Positions 49,958 to 57,279 of a stretch of 57,279 nt of DNA are shown here, in pieces. The stretch's first letter is position 1, and each line of letters begins with the position of its first letter. The DNA lies in the IMG/VR virus record IMGVR_UViG_3300021963_006667, positions 1 through 57,279 of that record; one strand, given 5' to 3'. The position numbers and the translations under genes were made by a program. This DNA is from a virus. A model generated the notes under the pieces. The model was given only the letters and a program-made list of their open reading frames with translations, did no database searches and was not told where the DNA came from.

Positions 49958-50606
49958 TGTTCGTGCAAAACTCATCCAGAGTTACAAGGATCAAGACTTC
50001 GTAATCGATAAGACCGGAGTCAAAACGATCGAACTGATCGGCGAGTCGTTCATCGCAGATGAAGACTGGATCATCCGCAAGCCGAACTACGAGTACATCG
50101 AGCGTGAACTCGAGTGGTACAAGTCTCAATCTTTGTATGTCAAAGATATTCCTGGTGAGACTCCGACTATCTGGAATCAAGTCGCATCGAAGAGTGGAAA
50201 GATCAACTCGAACTATGGACAACTTATCTGGTCGAGTGACAACTTCAACCAGTATCAAAACGTCCTTAACGAGTTGAAGAAGAACCAGAACAGTCGTCGA
50301 GCCGTGATGATCTACAACCGTCCCTCGATGCACTATGAGTATAACGTGAACGGTATGTCGGACTTCATCTGCACGTACGCAAACACGTTCATAATCCGTG
50401 ACGACAAACTCATCAGTCACTATCTCATGCGTTCGAACGATGCGGTGTTTGGTTACGACAATGACGTTCATTGGGCAATGCATGTCCAGAAGAAGTTGGC
50501 TGCTGAGTTGGGTATCGAGTGCGGTAATATCATCTGGACAGCTACGAACCTTCACGTCTACGAACGTCACTTCAAGTTTATCGAGGAATTGATGGATGAG
50601 CATTAA
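49941..50606 (+). CDS. 42: dCMP hydroxymethylase gp42
   Basis: 221 residues from the ATG at 49941 (GGAGG six bases upstream). Closely resembles T4 gp42: FVIDKTGVKTIELIGESFIA, YVKDIPGETPTIWNQVASKS, IYNRPSMHYEYN, MSDFICTYANTF and HYLMRSNDAVFGYDNDVHW. The catalytic Cys is C144. The position that is Asn in thymidylate synthase is Asp (D175), as in T4 (D179), which selects dCMP. It makes 5-hydroxymethyl-dCMP with methylene-tetrahydrofolate. Presence implies hydroxymethylcytosine-containing phage DNA. It overlaps the dCMP deaminase gene by 11 bases. Confidence 0.94.
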   Translation: MQKVSDVRAKLIQSYKDQDFVIDKTGVKTIELIGESFIADEDWIIRKPNYEYIERELEWYKSQSLYVKDIPGETPTIWNQVASKSGKINSNYGQLIWSSDNFNQYQNVLNELKKNQNSRRAVMIYNRPSMHYEYNVNGMSDFICTYANTFIIRDDKLISHYLMRSNDAVFGYDNDVHWAMHVQKKLAAELGIECGNIIWTATNLHVYERHFKFIEELMDEH

Positions 50607-51048
50607 GTGGGATCAGCGTTATCTCAAACTTGCACACGGTGTGGCTCAATGGTCGAAAGACCCATCAAGTAAGATCGGTGCAATAGCCGTTGGATCTAAG
50701 GGGCAAGTCCTGTCCCAAGGGTTCAACGGTTTTCCTCGTGGCCTAAATGATTACTCGCACAGGTTGGATGACCGCGAGACCAAATATAAGTACATTGTAC
50801 ATGCTGAAATGAATGTGATATATAATGCTACGTATAACGGTGTATCGTTAGATGGTGCAACTCTATACGTGTATGGCCTTCCAACGTGTTCAGAATGTGC
50901 AAAGGGTGTTATACAAGTCGGTATCGAACGAGTAGTTATGCCTAATATGGACATTCCGGATAAATGGAAAGAGTCGTGGCTATTAACTAAAAGCATGTTT
51001 GATGAGGCAGGCATTCGGTACGAGTTTATGGAATACAAACATGATTGA
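50596..51048 (+). CDS. cd: dCMP deaminase
   Basis: 150 residues. Zinc deaminase motifs: IVHAEMNVI (H69, E71) and GLPTCSECAKG (C98, C101). N-terminal KWSKDPS-like AQWSKDPSSKIGAIAV and GFNGFPRGL are dCMP deaminase hallmarks. It converts dCMP to dUMP for thymidylate synthesis, balancing use of dCMP by gp42. GAGGAA site lies inside gp42. Confidence 0.93.
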   Translation: MSIKWDQRYLKLAHGVAQWSKDPSSKIGAIAVGSKGQVLSQGFNGFPRGLNDYSHRLDDRETKYKYIVHAEMNVIYNATYNGVSLDGATLYVYGLPTCSECAKGVIQVGIERVVMPNMDIPDKWKESWLLTKSMFDEAGIRYEFMEYKHD

Positions 51049-52222
51049 GATGACTAAATACTATGACGAGTATCTTCGCTATTATGAGATGGCATTAGAT
51101 CAACAAATCAAGTGTAACACTGCTACTGAAGCTCCTTTCGGAATGATCGAACACGCCGACTCAGGCATGAACGATGACCTCATGGAAAAGGTTACACTCT
51201 ACGACGTCGTTGAACGTAAACTTGCAGGCTTTTCGCAGATCGTTAACGATTGTTTCTATGGATGGACTCCTGATCATCCTTACTGGCCGAAGATGCAGGC
51301 CGGAAAACACACGTACCAACGAGAGGTCGTGGCAAAGGCTTGGACAGGCAAACACTCTGACTTCAGCCTTCCAGAATGGCTTTACATCTTTATCCTCCAT
51401 CGTGTTTGTGGGTCTGCGATCAACTACGCGACTCAACCTTCCGGTTATCACAATACCATTCTGTTTAACCTACATCAGTCGAGAACCATCGAAGAGATGG
51501 CGGAGATGGTTACCACGTATCCATTCCCATTCTACACCTCGGTAGGTTATCAGTTCCCGGCGTTTCCAAAACCTCCGGCAGGTTCTCGGTACAAACGTGG
51601 TGGAGACTACTTCCTTGCAGAGTTTGCCCCTCGTCTTGCTCGAGAGTTGGCTGAATGGCTATGCATGACAGGAGAGAAGAAAGACCTTCGGGAGATCGGC
51701 GAGTGGATGTTTGAGTGGAACCGTAAGAACGGTCTTCGCGTCTATCAGTTCCAATACGCTGCGGTTCTTGCAGACATCGCTGACTGGTATCCACAATACG
51801 TAAACCTCGACAGCATGTTCTACTACGGAACAAACGCACGAGAGTGTATCTCCTACCTTGCGGTTCCTACGCAAAAGATGAGTCAGGACCAGTTCCTAGA
51901 CAAAGTCATGGAACGGATCTATCTCGATACAAAGTCTGTTCCGTACAACGCAGAAGACGTCTGCTGTGACTTCATTCGTTGGGTTGAGAACTACATTCGA
52001 CCGGGCGCGCACTACGATAGTCTAGACTTTGACTCTGTGTTCTCGAGTTGTAAGATTAAGGACCATCCGTTCGGCAGACAGAAAGCTATGTTGGATCTTG
52101 GGATCGTCAAGACCTTCAATGGAATGAAGGCACACCCGTCTGACGACAAGATCATCAAAGAGGCCGGTTTGACAATCGAAGAATACAAGAAATTAGTAGG
52201 AGCGCATTATGCCTCACAATAA
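51041..52222 (+). CDS. Helical protein of probable DNA-modification family
   Basis: 393 residues from the ATG at 51041 (overlap of 8 with dCMP deaminase). Alpha-helical throughout, with LPEWLYIFILHRVCGSAINY, GYHNTILF, FPFYTSVGYQFPAF and WFEWNRK-like motifs. The pattern resembles the helical phage families linked to thymine hypermodification (alpha-glutamyl/putrescinyl-thymine pyrophosphorylase or HMUDK helical domains), but I cannot confirm this. The neighbours are gp42, a PLP-type protein and a cytosine methyltransferase-like protein, which supports a base-modification role. Otherwise unknown. Confidence 0.6.
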   Translation: MIEMTKYYDEYLRYYEMALDQQIKCNTATEAPFGMIEHADSGMNDDLMEKVTLYDVVERKLAGFSQIVNDCFYGWTPDHPYWPKMQAGKHTYQREVVAKAWTGKHSDFSLPEWLYIFILHRVCGSAINYATQPSGYHNTILFNLHQSRTIEEMAEMVTTYPFPFYTSVGYQFPAFPKPPAGSRYKRGGDYFLAEFAPRLARELAEWLCMTGEKKDLREIGEWMFEWNRKNGLRVYQFQYAAVLADIADWYPQYVNLDSMFYYGTNARECISYLAVPTQKMSQDQFLDKVMERIYLDTKSVPYNAEDVCCDFIRWVENYIRPGAHYDSLDFDSVFSSCKIKDHPFGRQKAMLDLGIVKTFNGMKAHPSDDKIIKEAGLTIEEYKKLVGAHYASQ

Positions 52223-53096
52223 TCACGTTATGGATGGTATCAACAAAGACGCACAACTTTGGCCAGGATGCACCTACGAAGATGCAAAGGAATATTATCT
52301 TGACCTTGCGGCTGGATGGATTCCATACAACCCTGATCCGGTAGTAACCGTTCATGAGGGTGTTCGAGTTGTCCGTGATGACCTAATCGTTGGAACCAAG
52401 ACTCGAGCCGGTGACCTGATCGCATCCAAAACCAACCACAAAACGTTTGTTTACTCTCAACCGAGAACCGGTCTTGCAGGTGTATCTATCCTAGACGTCG
52501 CAAGACATCATGACCGAGAAGTTGTTTTGTTTATGCCTGCATGTAAGGAAATCTCTCACCATCAGGCATGTTGCATCGAACAAGGCGCAAAGGTACACTT
52601 CAAACGAATCGCAGCGATGCCTAACCTGAACAAATACGCGAAGGAGTGGGCAGAGGAAAATGGTGCGTACTTCATTCCTTTGGGGCTGAGACACGAACTT
52701 TCAACGGCAGCAATCGTTCATGCAGCCAACACCATCGATCCTCCAGACGAGGTCTACGTTGCAATCTCGACCGGGGTTCTTTCTCGGGCTCTTCAGATCG
52801 CGTGGCCTAACGCAAAGTTTACCTGTGTGGCAGTTGCAAGAAACCTTAAGGAAGGCGAACTCGGTAGAGCAAGCGTAATATCCGAACCTTTGCCGTTTAC
52901 GTCTCCTGAGCTTGAAAAGAACCTGCCCCCATTCCCATGCATCTCGACATACGACTCGAAGGTTTGGAAGTACATCCCAAAGAATAGCGGCAAAAATGTT
53001 CTCATGTGGAACGTCGGAAACGAACCGGTGTTGACAAATCCCGGTATATATAGTACAGTGAATTCTTACCGAGACTGGGAGAAAAATATAAAATGA
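52209..53096 (+). CDS. PLP fold type II-like enzyme
   Basis: 295 residues, ATG with AGGAG. VRVVRDDLIVGTKTRAGDLI (K64 a possible PLP Schiff-base lysine), VYSQPRTGLAGVSILDVARH, EVVLFMPACKE, EVYVAISTGVLSRALQIAWP and FPCISTYDSKVWKYI resemble the tryptophan-synthase-beta/ACC-deaminase superfamily. The usual SGN/SNH phosphate-loop residues are altered, so activity is uncertain. In the modification block it could supply or attach an amine or amino-acid group. Alternative: a catalytically silent paralogue. Confidence 0.68.
   Translation: MPHNNHVMDGINKDAQLWPGCTYEDAKEYYLDLAAGWIPYNPDPVVTVHEGVRVVRDDLIVGTKTRAGDLIASKTNHKTFVYSQPRTGLAGVSILDVARHHDREVVLFMPACKEISHHQACCIEQGAKVHFKRIAAMPNLNKYAKEWAEENGAYFIPLGLRHELSTAAIVHAANTIDPPDEVYVAISTGVLSRALQIAWPNAKFTCVAVARNLKEGELGRASVISEPLPFTSPELEKNLPPFPCISTYDSKVWKYIPKNSGKNVLMWNVGNEPVLTNPGIYSTVNSYRDWEKNIK
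53031..53059 (+). promoter_or_regulatory. Possible internal sigma70-type promoter
   Basis: TTGACA, 17-base spacer, TACAGT near the 3' end of the PLP-type gene, 34 bases before the next ATG. It overlaps coding sequence, so it is a candidate only. Confidence 0.45.
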
Positions 53097-54169
53097 GAGT
53101 TATCGTCCATTCGCCAATTGGACCCATGTCGAAAAACCTTGCGTCACATCGAGCTGCACAAGGCGTAATCTATGCAGACATGCTTCGTCAGACCGGCCTT
53201 GACGTTACGGTCAACATGTCTCTTGACTGCTATTACGCCGACATGAATGAGTTCGACGCGCTGTATGTGTATCACGGTAACGATTGGAACGGAAGCCTTA
53301 ACCTGTTCGGCGGACTTCGTGAGTTTCAACACGTTCAAAACATCATCGACTTCTCGAAGTTCAAGGGTCCCGTGTATTCCTTGGTGATCCCGTCACCGGA
53401 CTACGTCAGCCTTATCGAGTCGAAGATGAAGTCGATGATCGACAAAGGCGTTCAAAACGAGATCGATCCTCGTTGGTATCAGGTGGACTATAATAACTGG
53501 AAACGGATCCAAGCCGCCCCAGTGATTGATCCGAATACTCTGTACAAGTCGACGAAGGCCGCGATGGGCGATAGTCACGCTATTAGCATGTATCGTCCTG
53601 GTTGGTTGATCAACTCCGTTCCGTTTAAGACTTTGCATGGTGCTTTGTCCATGGGACTTGAGTCGTTTCTACCGATTCAGGGCCAAGAGTACACCGAGTT
53701 GGAATACTACTTCGGTAACATCGACATCCGACATCACCTGATGCGTCAGGAAAATCCTGAAGATGCGACTCGTCGGTTGGTCAAACAGTACTTTGACGCT
53801 GCCGGTGAAGTAGGCAAGAAGTACAACGCAAAGGTAAAGTTGTACGCACCACTTCCGATCGAAAACATCCGCCGTGCGGTTCCAAAGACCGGACACTACA
53901 AGGGAACCGCGTACTTCGGTTCGTGGTCAGAACGGAACAACATCCGTGACGTGTTCATCGATGAGGCTTTGAAGCAACAGACTTCAGACGTTTCGCTGTA
54001 TCGTTGGAACGACCATATGCTCAACACTGAAGGCGAGATGGACTTCAAGTACATGGAACAACCCAAGTCTGTTCACCTGTCGCGCGAGCATTACCCCCAC
54101 TGGCAGGGTAAGGAATACAACAAGTCTCTGACGAAGCAACTCAGTTTGTTGGACTTCATCGATGACTAA
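53093..54169 (+). CDS. SGNH-hydrolase-like protein
   Basis: 358 residues. AAMGDSHAISMYRPGW gives a GDS motif (S161) typical of block I of SGNH/GDSL hydrolases, followed later by YYFGNIDIRHHLMRQ, resembling the GxIDxR segment of a family of carbohydrate-linked SGNH proteins. C-terminal NIRDVFIDEAL and SREHYPHWQGKEYN. The N-terminal ~150 residues form a separate Rossmann-like region (FDALYVYHGNDWNG). Role may be esterase/transferase chemistry on a modified base or sugar; inference from context only. Confidence 0.65.
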   Translation: MRVIVHSPIGPMSKNLASHRAAQGVIYADMLRQTGLDVTVNMSLDCYYADMNEFDALYVYHGNDWNGSLNLFGGLREFQHVQNIIDFSKFKGPVYSLVIPSPDYVSLIESKMKSMIDKGVQNEIDPRWYQVDYNNWKRIQAAPVIDPNTLYKSTKAAMGDSHAISMYRPGWLINSVPFKTLHGALSMGLESFLPIQGQEYTELEYYFGNIDIRHHLMRQENPEDATRRLVKQYFDAAGEVGKKYNAKVKLYAPLPIENIRRAVPKTGHYKGTAYFGSWSERNNIRDVFIDEALKQQTSDVSLYRWNDHMLNTEGEMDFKYMEQPKSVHLSREHYPHWQGKEYNKSLTKQLSLLDFIDD

Positions 54170-55364
54170 AATCACACATGCGACCATCATTCCTCTGATC
54201 GGTGGAGAGGCGATTGCTTCTCAGCAGGTGTTTCATTCAAGACCGGAATACATCCTTTCTTACAGCGTGTTCAAAGACAACGAAAAGCATCTTCTGAACT
54301 ATTGGAACCACGAAGTCCCATACATCGTGCTAGACGAAGGTGGAAAGGCTCCTCATACTGTGGACGTCATGTCTTCCGTGTGCCCGTGCGGGGGACTCTC
54401 CATGCTTTCCGGAGATTACGGTGACGATAACGCCAACAACCAATGGATGATCAAAACCGCAGAGTACACCTTAGGCGTCGTTCGCCCTAAAGTCTTTTGG
54501 GGTGAAAACGCACCAGACTTCTCTGGACAAATCGGTAAGAACATCAGAGAAAGACTACGAAAGATCGGTAAAGACAACGGTTATACGATGAGCGTGTATC
54601 GTACCAAGTCGTTGTTTCATGGAGTTGCACAAGTCCGGGAAAGAACGTTCTACTTCTTTTGGAAGGGCGAAAAGACTCCGTTGTTGCACTACTTCAACAG
54701 GTCCTACCTCCCGATCGAAGACGTGATCCGTAACGTGTCGACGAACTTCCAACAGGATCCGATCAACAAGAACATCCCGTCAAAAAATCCATACTATCGA
54801 TACATCTTGGAGGTGATCCACGGTGGCATTAGCCATGCCGAGTTTTCACGTCAGGTAGAGTCTGCATCTGTACGCACCGCAGATAGCTATGGTTACATCG
54901 AAAGATCCGGATGCGACTATAAAGACGTTGCAGTATGGATGAAAGAGAACGGGTTCGATGACGAGGTGGAAAAATGCATATATAGAGCCGACAAACTCGA
55001 AAGAGGTTTAGAGGTGATGCATAGAGGCGTTACGGTTCCAAAGGACAGGATCGGCGCATTCGTTGGACACTATCCGATGATGTTGACCCATCCTGACTTG
55101 GATCGGTTCATAACCTATCGTGAAGCCATGACCATCATGGGACTCCCGTCAGACTTTGAGTTGCTGAACCCGAACACGACCACGAGAAACCATATCTGCC
55201 AAAACGTGCCGGTACAAACCGCATTCGATATGGCGTCAGAGGTGCTCGCGGTGTTAACCAACAAACGTACCATGTTAGACGTAGACTATCTATTGCAACA
55301 TAACGCGACCCAGTCTGAAGAGTACGAGACAACCGTTAGCACGTTGGACCAGTTCTTCACGTAA
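54162..55364 (+). CDS. C5-cytosine-methyltransferase-like protein
   Basis: 400 residues. Motifs in order: motif I-like PLIGGEAIASQQVF with SYSVFKDNEKHLL, motif IV SSVCPCGGLS (P75-C76 catalytic dipeptide), motif VI VFWGENAPDF (E115-N116), motif VIII GVAQVRERTFYF (Q157-R161), then YREAMTIMGLPSDFEL and ICQNVPVQTAFDMAS for motifs IX-X. This is a C5-MTase fold with apparent catalytic residues retained. In a gp42 phage, C5 of cytosine should already carry hydroxymethyl, so the target may be unusual. It overlaps the preceding gene by 8 bases. Confidence 0.82.
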   Translation: MTKITHATIIPLIGGEAIASQQVFHSRPEYILSYSVFKDNEKHLLNYWNHEVPYIVLDEGGKAPHTVDVMSSVCPCGGLSMLSGDYGDDNANNQWMIKTAEYTLGVVRPKVFWGENAPDFSGQIGKNIRERLRKIGKDNGYTMSVYRTKSLFHGVAQVRERTFYFFWKGEKTPLLHYFNRSYLPIEDVIRNVSTNFQQDPINKNIPSKNPYYRYILEVIHGGISHAEFSRQVESASVRTADSYGYIERSGCDYKDVAVWMKENGFDDEVEKCIYRADKLERGLEVMHRGVTVPKDRIGAFVGHYPMMLTHPDLDRFITYREAMTIMGLPSDFELLNPNTTTRNHICQNVPVQTAFDMASEVLAVLTNKRTMLDVDYLLQHNATQSEEYETTVSTLDQFFT

Positions 55365-55367
55365 AGG

Positions 55368-55396
55368 TTGACATTTCTAACCATACGGTGTATAGT
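55368..55396 (+). promoter_or_regulatory. Strong sigma70-type promoter
   Basis: TTGACA, 17-base spacer, TATAGT, directly after the stop of the methyltransferase-like gene. It drives the genes at 55437 and 55871 and probably gp45. It shares GGTTGACATT with the uvsY and 48752 promoters. Confidence 0.85.
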
Positions 55397-55436
55397 TACC
55401 ATTCATAGCTCGAATAAAGTGATTGAAAGTTTTAAA

Positions 55437-55871
55437 ATGAACAATGAGCAGTATAAATATAATGCAACCGAGACCGGTGCAGTTCGTGAAGGTCTCGGTA
55501 TTCCCTACACTCGGCATATTCCACTTGAGGCGGTTGCTGCCGCTGCGGCATCATTCGAATACGGTGCCATGAAATATGCCGATCGTAACTGGGAAAAGGG
55601 CCTTCCTTGGCAGCAGATGATCGACAGTCTTAAGCGTCACATCGAAGACTTCGAGAGAGGTAGCGACTATGATGACGGTGAAGACGGTTCTGATCTACAT
55701 CAGGTGTGTATGATCATGGCCTCGGCGATGATGTTGACCGCCTCAGTCGTACGTGGAATCGGTACCGACGATCGATTGCCTGCCGTTGATGAAAAGGCCT
55801 ACACTGCAAAACAATGTGCGAAATTCATTCGAGGCCAACTCGATAATGCAAGACCAGTGAAAGGCAAATAA
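55437..55871 (+). CDS. dATP/dGTP diphosphohydrolase N-domain-like paralogue
   Basis: 144 residues from the ATG at 55437, which lies 40 bases past the -10; a TTG at 55368 is inside the promoter and is not used. GIPYTRHIPLEAVAAAAASF, EYGAMKYADRNWEKGLPWQQ, LKRHIEDFERGSDYDDGEDG and LHQVCMIMASAMML match the same family as the gene at 49628. Its function is probably nucleotide-pool hydrolysis. Paralogy is by motif order, with low residue identity. Confidence 0.82.
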   Translation: MNNEQYKYNATETGAVREGLGIPYTRHIPLEAVAAAAASFEYGAMKYADRNWEKGLPWQQMIDSLKRHIEDFERGSDYDDGEDGSDLHQVCMIMASAMMLTASVVRGIGTDDRLPAVDEKAYTAKQCAKFIRGQLDNARPVKGK

Positions 55872-56800
55872 TGGAAATCAAGATCAACGTAGAAGATCTT
55901 CAAAAGAAAAAGCTGTTCATCGCAACGCCGATGTACGGCGGGCAATGTGCCGGCATGTTCACCAAGTCTACCAACGACTTGGCTATGGCATGTACGAAGT
56001 ATGGAATCGAGGTCCGATTCTATTACCTGTTTAACGAATCCCTTATCACAAGAGCACGTAACTATTGCGTGGATGAATTCCTGCGTAGCGACTGCACGCA
56101 CATGTTGTTCATCGACTCTGACATAGGGTTCAACTTTAAAGACGTCTTCACGCTTCTTCATCTATGTGAACCGTCGACAGGATTTGACATCGTAACTGGT
56201 CCGTATCCGAAGAAGACCATCTCATGGGAAAAGGTCAAGTCCGCAGTTGACCAAGGCTTTGGTGCACAGAACCCGTTTGAGCTTGAGAACTTCGTTGGAG
56301 ACTACGTGTTCAACGCTGCCGAAGGCATCACCGAGTTCCGTATCGACGAACCGGTAGAGATCCGTGAAGGTGGAACCGGGTTCATGATGATCCATCGGAA
56401 CACCTTCGAAAAGTATGCAGAGGCATACCCAGAACTCAAGTATCTCCCTGACCACGTTCGTACCGAACACTTCGACGGTACTCGTGAGATCACTGCGTTC
56501 TTCGACACGATCATTGATCCCAAGTCAAAGAGATACCTATCTGAAGACTACATGTTTAGTCAGTATGCACGCGAAGCGGGTCTGAAGATCTGGATGTGCC
56601 CGTGGATGCAACTGAAACACGTCGGAAGTTACACGTTTGGCGGTTCTATGTCTGCTATGGCAGCAATTGCAGCTTCTCCCACCGCAAGCGCTGCATCGAA
56701 TCAAAAAAACTATTTTACACCACCGCAAGATGATGTTAATATGAACAACACGCAACTCAACCGGCAGCAACGTCGCGCTGCCATGAAAAAAGGTAAATGA
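55871..56800 (+). CDS. GT-A glycosyltransferase-like protein
   Basis: 309 residues. KKLFIATPMYGGQCAGMFTK start, LITRARNYCVDEFLRSDCTH and MLFIDSDIGFNF with a DxD motif (D82, D84), then FDIVTGPYPKKTISW, FMMIHRNTFEKY and YLSEDYMFSQYAREAGLKIW. This is a GT-A fold of the type common in marine phages. With gp42 nearby it may glycosylate hydroxymethylcytosine, but protein or lipid targets are possible. The C-terminal ~40 residues are low complexity with a basic RQQRRAAMKKGK tail. ATG overlaps the preceding stop (TAATG). Confidence 0.88.
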   Translation: MEIKINVEDLQKKKLFIATPMYGGQCAGMFTKSTNDLAMACTKYGIEVRFYYLFNESLITRARNYCVDEFLRSDCTHMLFIDSDIGFNFKDVFTLLHLCEPSTGFDIVTGPYPKKTISWEKVKSAVDQGFGAQNPFELENFVGDYVFNAAEGITEFRIDEPVEIREGGTGFMMIHRNTFEKYAEAYPELKYLPDHVRTEHFDGTREITAFFDTIIDPKSKRYLSEDYMFSQYAREAGLKIWMCPWMQLKHVGSYTFGGSMSAMAAIAASPTASAASNQKNYFTPPQDDVNMNNTQLNRQQRRAAMKKGK

Positions 56801-56802
56801 TT

Positions 56803-57279
56803 ATGAAATTTAGTGCTGAAACCCTTAGTGTTTTGAAGAACTTCTCCCAGGTAAATCCTGGAATCGTGTTTAAACCGGGATCGGTCGTTAAGACCATCCA
56901 TCCGCAAAAGACCATCATGGCCTCTGCAACCGTCGCAGAGAACTTCCAGGCCGTGGCTCGCATCTACGACCTTTCGCGCTTCCTGGCAACCCTGTCGCTG
57001 TTTGATGATCCGGAAGTTGAGTTCACCGAAGATCGTTTCATTATCTCTTCTGGTAAGAACAAGGTGTCGTATACGTATGCAGCAGAAAGCATGGTCGTGT
57101 CCCCTCCGGATAAAGACATCAAGTTCCCTGACGCTGAAGCTACGGTCAACGTTAAGTGGAAAGAACTTGATACGGTTGCAAAGGCGGCAGGGGTTCTGAA
57201 ACTTTCTGAGATCGCCTTCATCGGAAACGACGGAACAATCTCTCTGTCTGCCGTCGACTCAAAGAACCCCACCGCTGAC
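56803..57279 (+). CDS. 45: Sliding clamp gp45, 3' truncated by window edge
   Basis: ATG at 56803; the frame stays open to the last base (159 codons). Translation starts MKFSAETLSVLKNFSQVNPG, and ARIYDLSRFLATLSLFDD is the conserved gp45 core, followed by PEVEFTEDRFIISSG and the second-domain start EATVNVKWKELDTV. gp45 is the DNA polymerase processivity clamp and, in T4, the activator of late transcription with gp33 and gp55. Position after gp46 fits the T4-like replication block. Confidence 0.92.
   Translation, partial: MKFSAETLSVLKNFSQVNPGIVFKPGSVVKTIHPQKTIMASATVAENFQAVARIYDLSRFLATLSLFDDPEVEFTEDRFIISSGKNKVSYTYAAESMVVSPPDKDIKFPDAEATVNVKWKELDTVAKAAGVLKLSEIAFIGNDGTISLSAVDSKNPTAD

Noticed and set aside
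55368-55436. TTG start at 55368 for the dGTP-diphosphohydrolase-like gene
   Set aside because: The TTG is the -35 box of a strong promoter, so the codons up to 55436 would be largely untranscribed; the ATG at 55437 is preferred.
55452-55459. TATAAATA inside the gene at 55437
   Set aside because: It is a few codons into the gene, with no start codon at proper distance downstream.

Overview
The window is one strand of a T4-superfamily myovirus genome. All genes read left to right. The gene order resembles T4-like phages of marine bacteria and cyanobacteria more than coliphage T4: gp13-14-15-16-17-18-19-20, core genes, gp21-22-23, uvsY-uvsW-gp55-gp47-gp46, gp45. Late promoters of the T4 type (TATAAATA) precede the structural genes. 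The uvsY-to-gp45 half instead uses TTGACA/TATAxT sigma70-type promoters, and a T4 gp55-type late sigma factor is encoded. The host cannot be named from this sequence. Both edges cut genes: a tail-fibre gene on the left and the gp45 sliding clamp on the right. No tRNA, integrase or CRISPR array was seen.

Layout. 1-2893 is the end of a repeat-rich tail-fibre gene. 2902-13744 is an unusual accessory island inside the fibre region. It holds a B12-binding-type radical SAM protein, two unknown proteins, a 64-residue His/Cys protein abutting a radical SAM/SPASM enzyme, a second radical SAM enzyme, a methyltransferase-like protein, an unknown protein, a minimal CxxxCxxC protein, a 123-residue His-rich protein overlapping another radical SAM/SPASM enzyme, and a DUF3050 (heme-oxygenase-like fold) protein. 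13753-25273 is a second run of virion, tail-fibre and adhesin genes ending in a glycine-rich tip-like protein. 25320-29639 holds neck, tail completion and terminase genes. 29650-40437 holds sheath, tube, portal, head-core proteins (one very large and repetitive), protease, scaffold, major capsid and a tail-tube-like protein. 40434-47065 is the recombination and late-transcription block, with an HNH homing endonuclease inserted at the start of gene 46. 47075-49621 holds small and nucleotide-metabolism genes. 49628-56800 is a probable DNA-base-modification block: gp42 dCMP hydroxymethylase, dCMP deaminase, a helical unknown, a PLP fold II-like protein, an SGNH-like protein, a C5-cytosine-methyltransferase-like protein, two dGTP-diphosphohydrolase-N-like proteins and a glycosyltransferase. 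gp45 begins at 56803.

How it fits together. Structural genes are expressed late through gp55 (with gp45 as activator in T4). The uvsY/uvsW/gp46/gp47 set carries out recombination-dependent replication. The gp42 block suggests hydroxymethylcytosine, possibly decorated further. The most novel part is the island at 2902-13744. Twice, a small HxHT-motif protein sits directly before a radical SAM/SPASM gene, like the precursor-maturase arrangement of RiPP systems. The island has no obvious promoter of its own and would be read through from the fibre genes. I infer a phage-encoded post-translational modification system, possibly acting on virion or fibre components. This is an inference from motifs and layout, not a demonstrated function.
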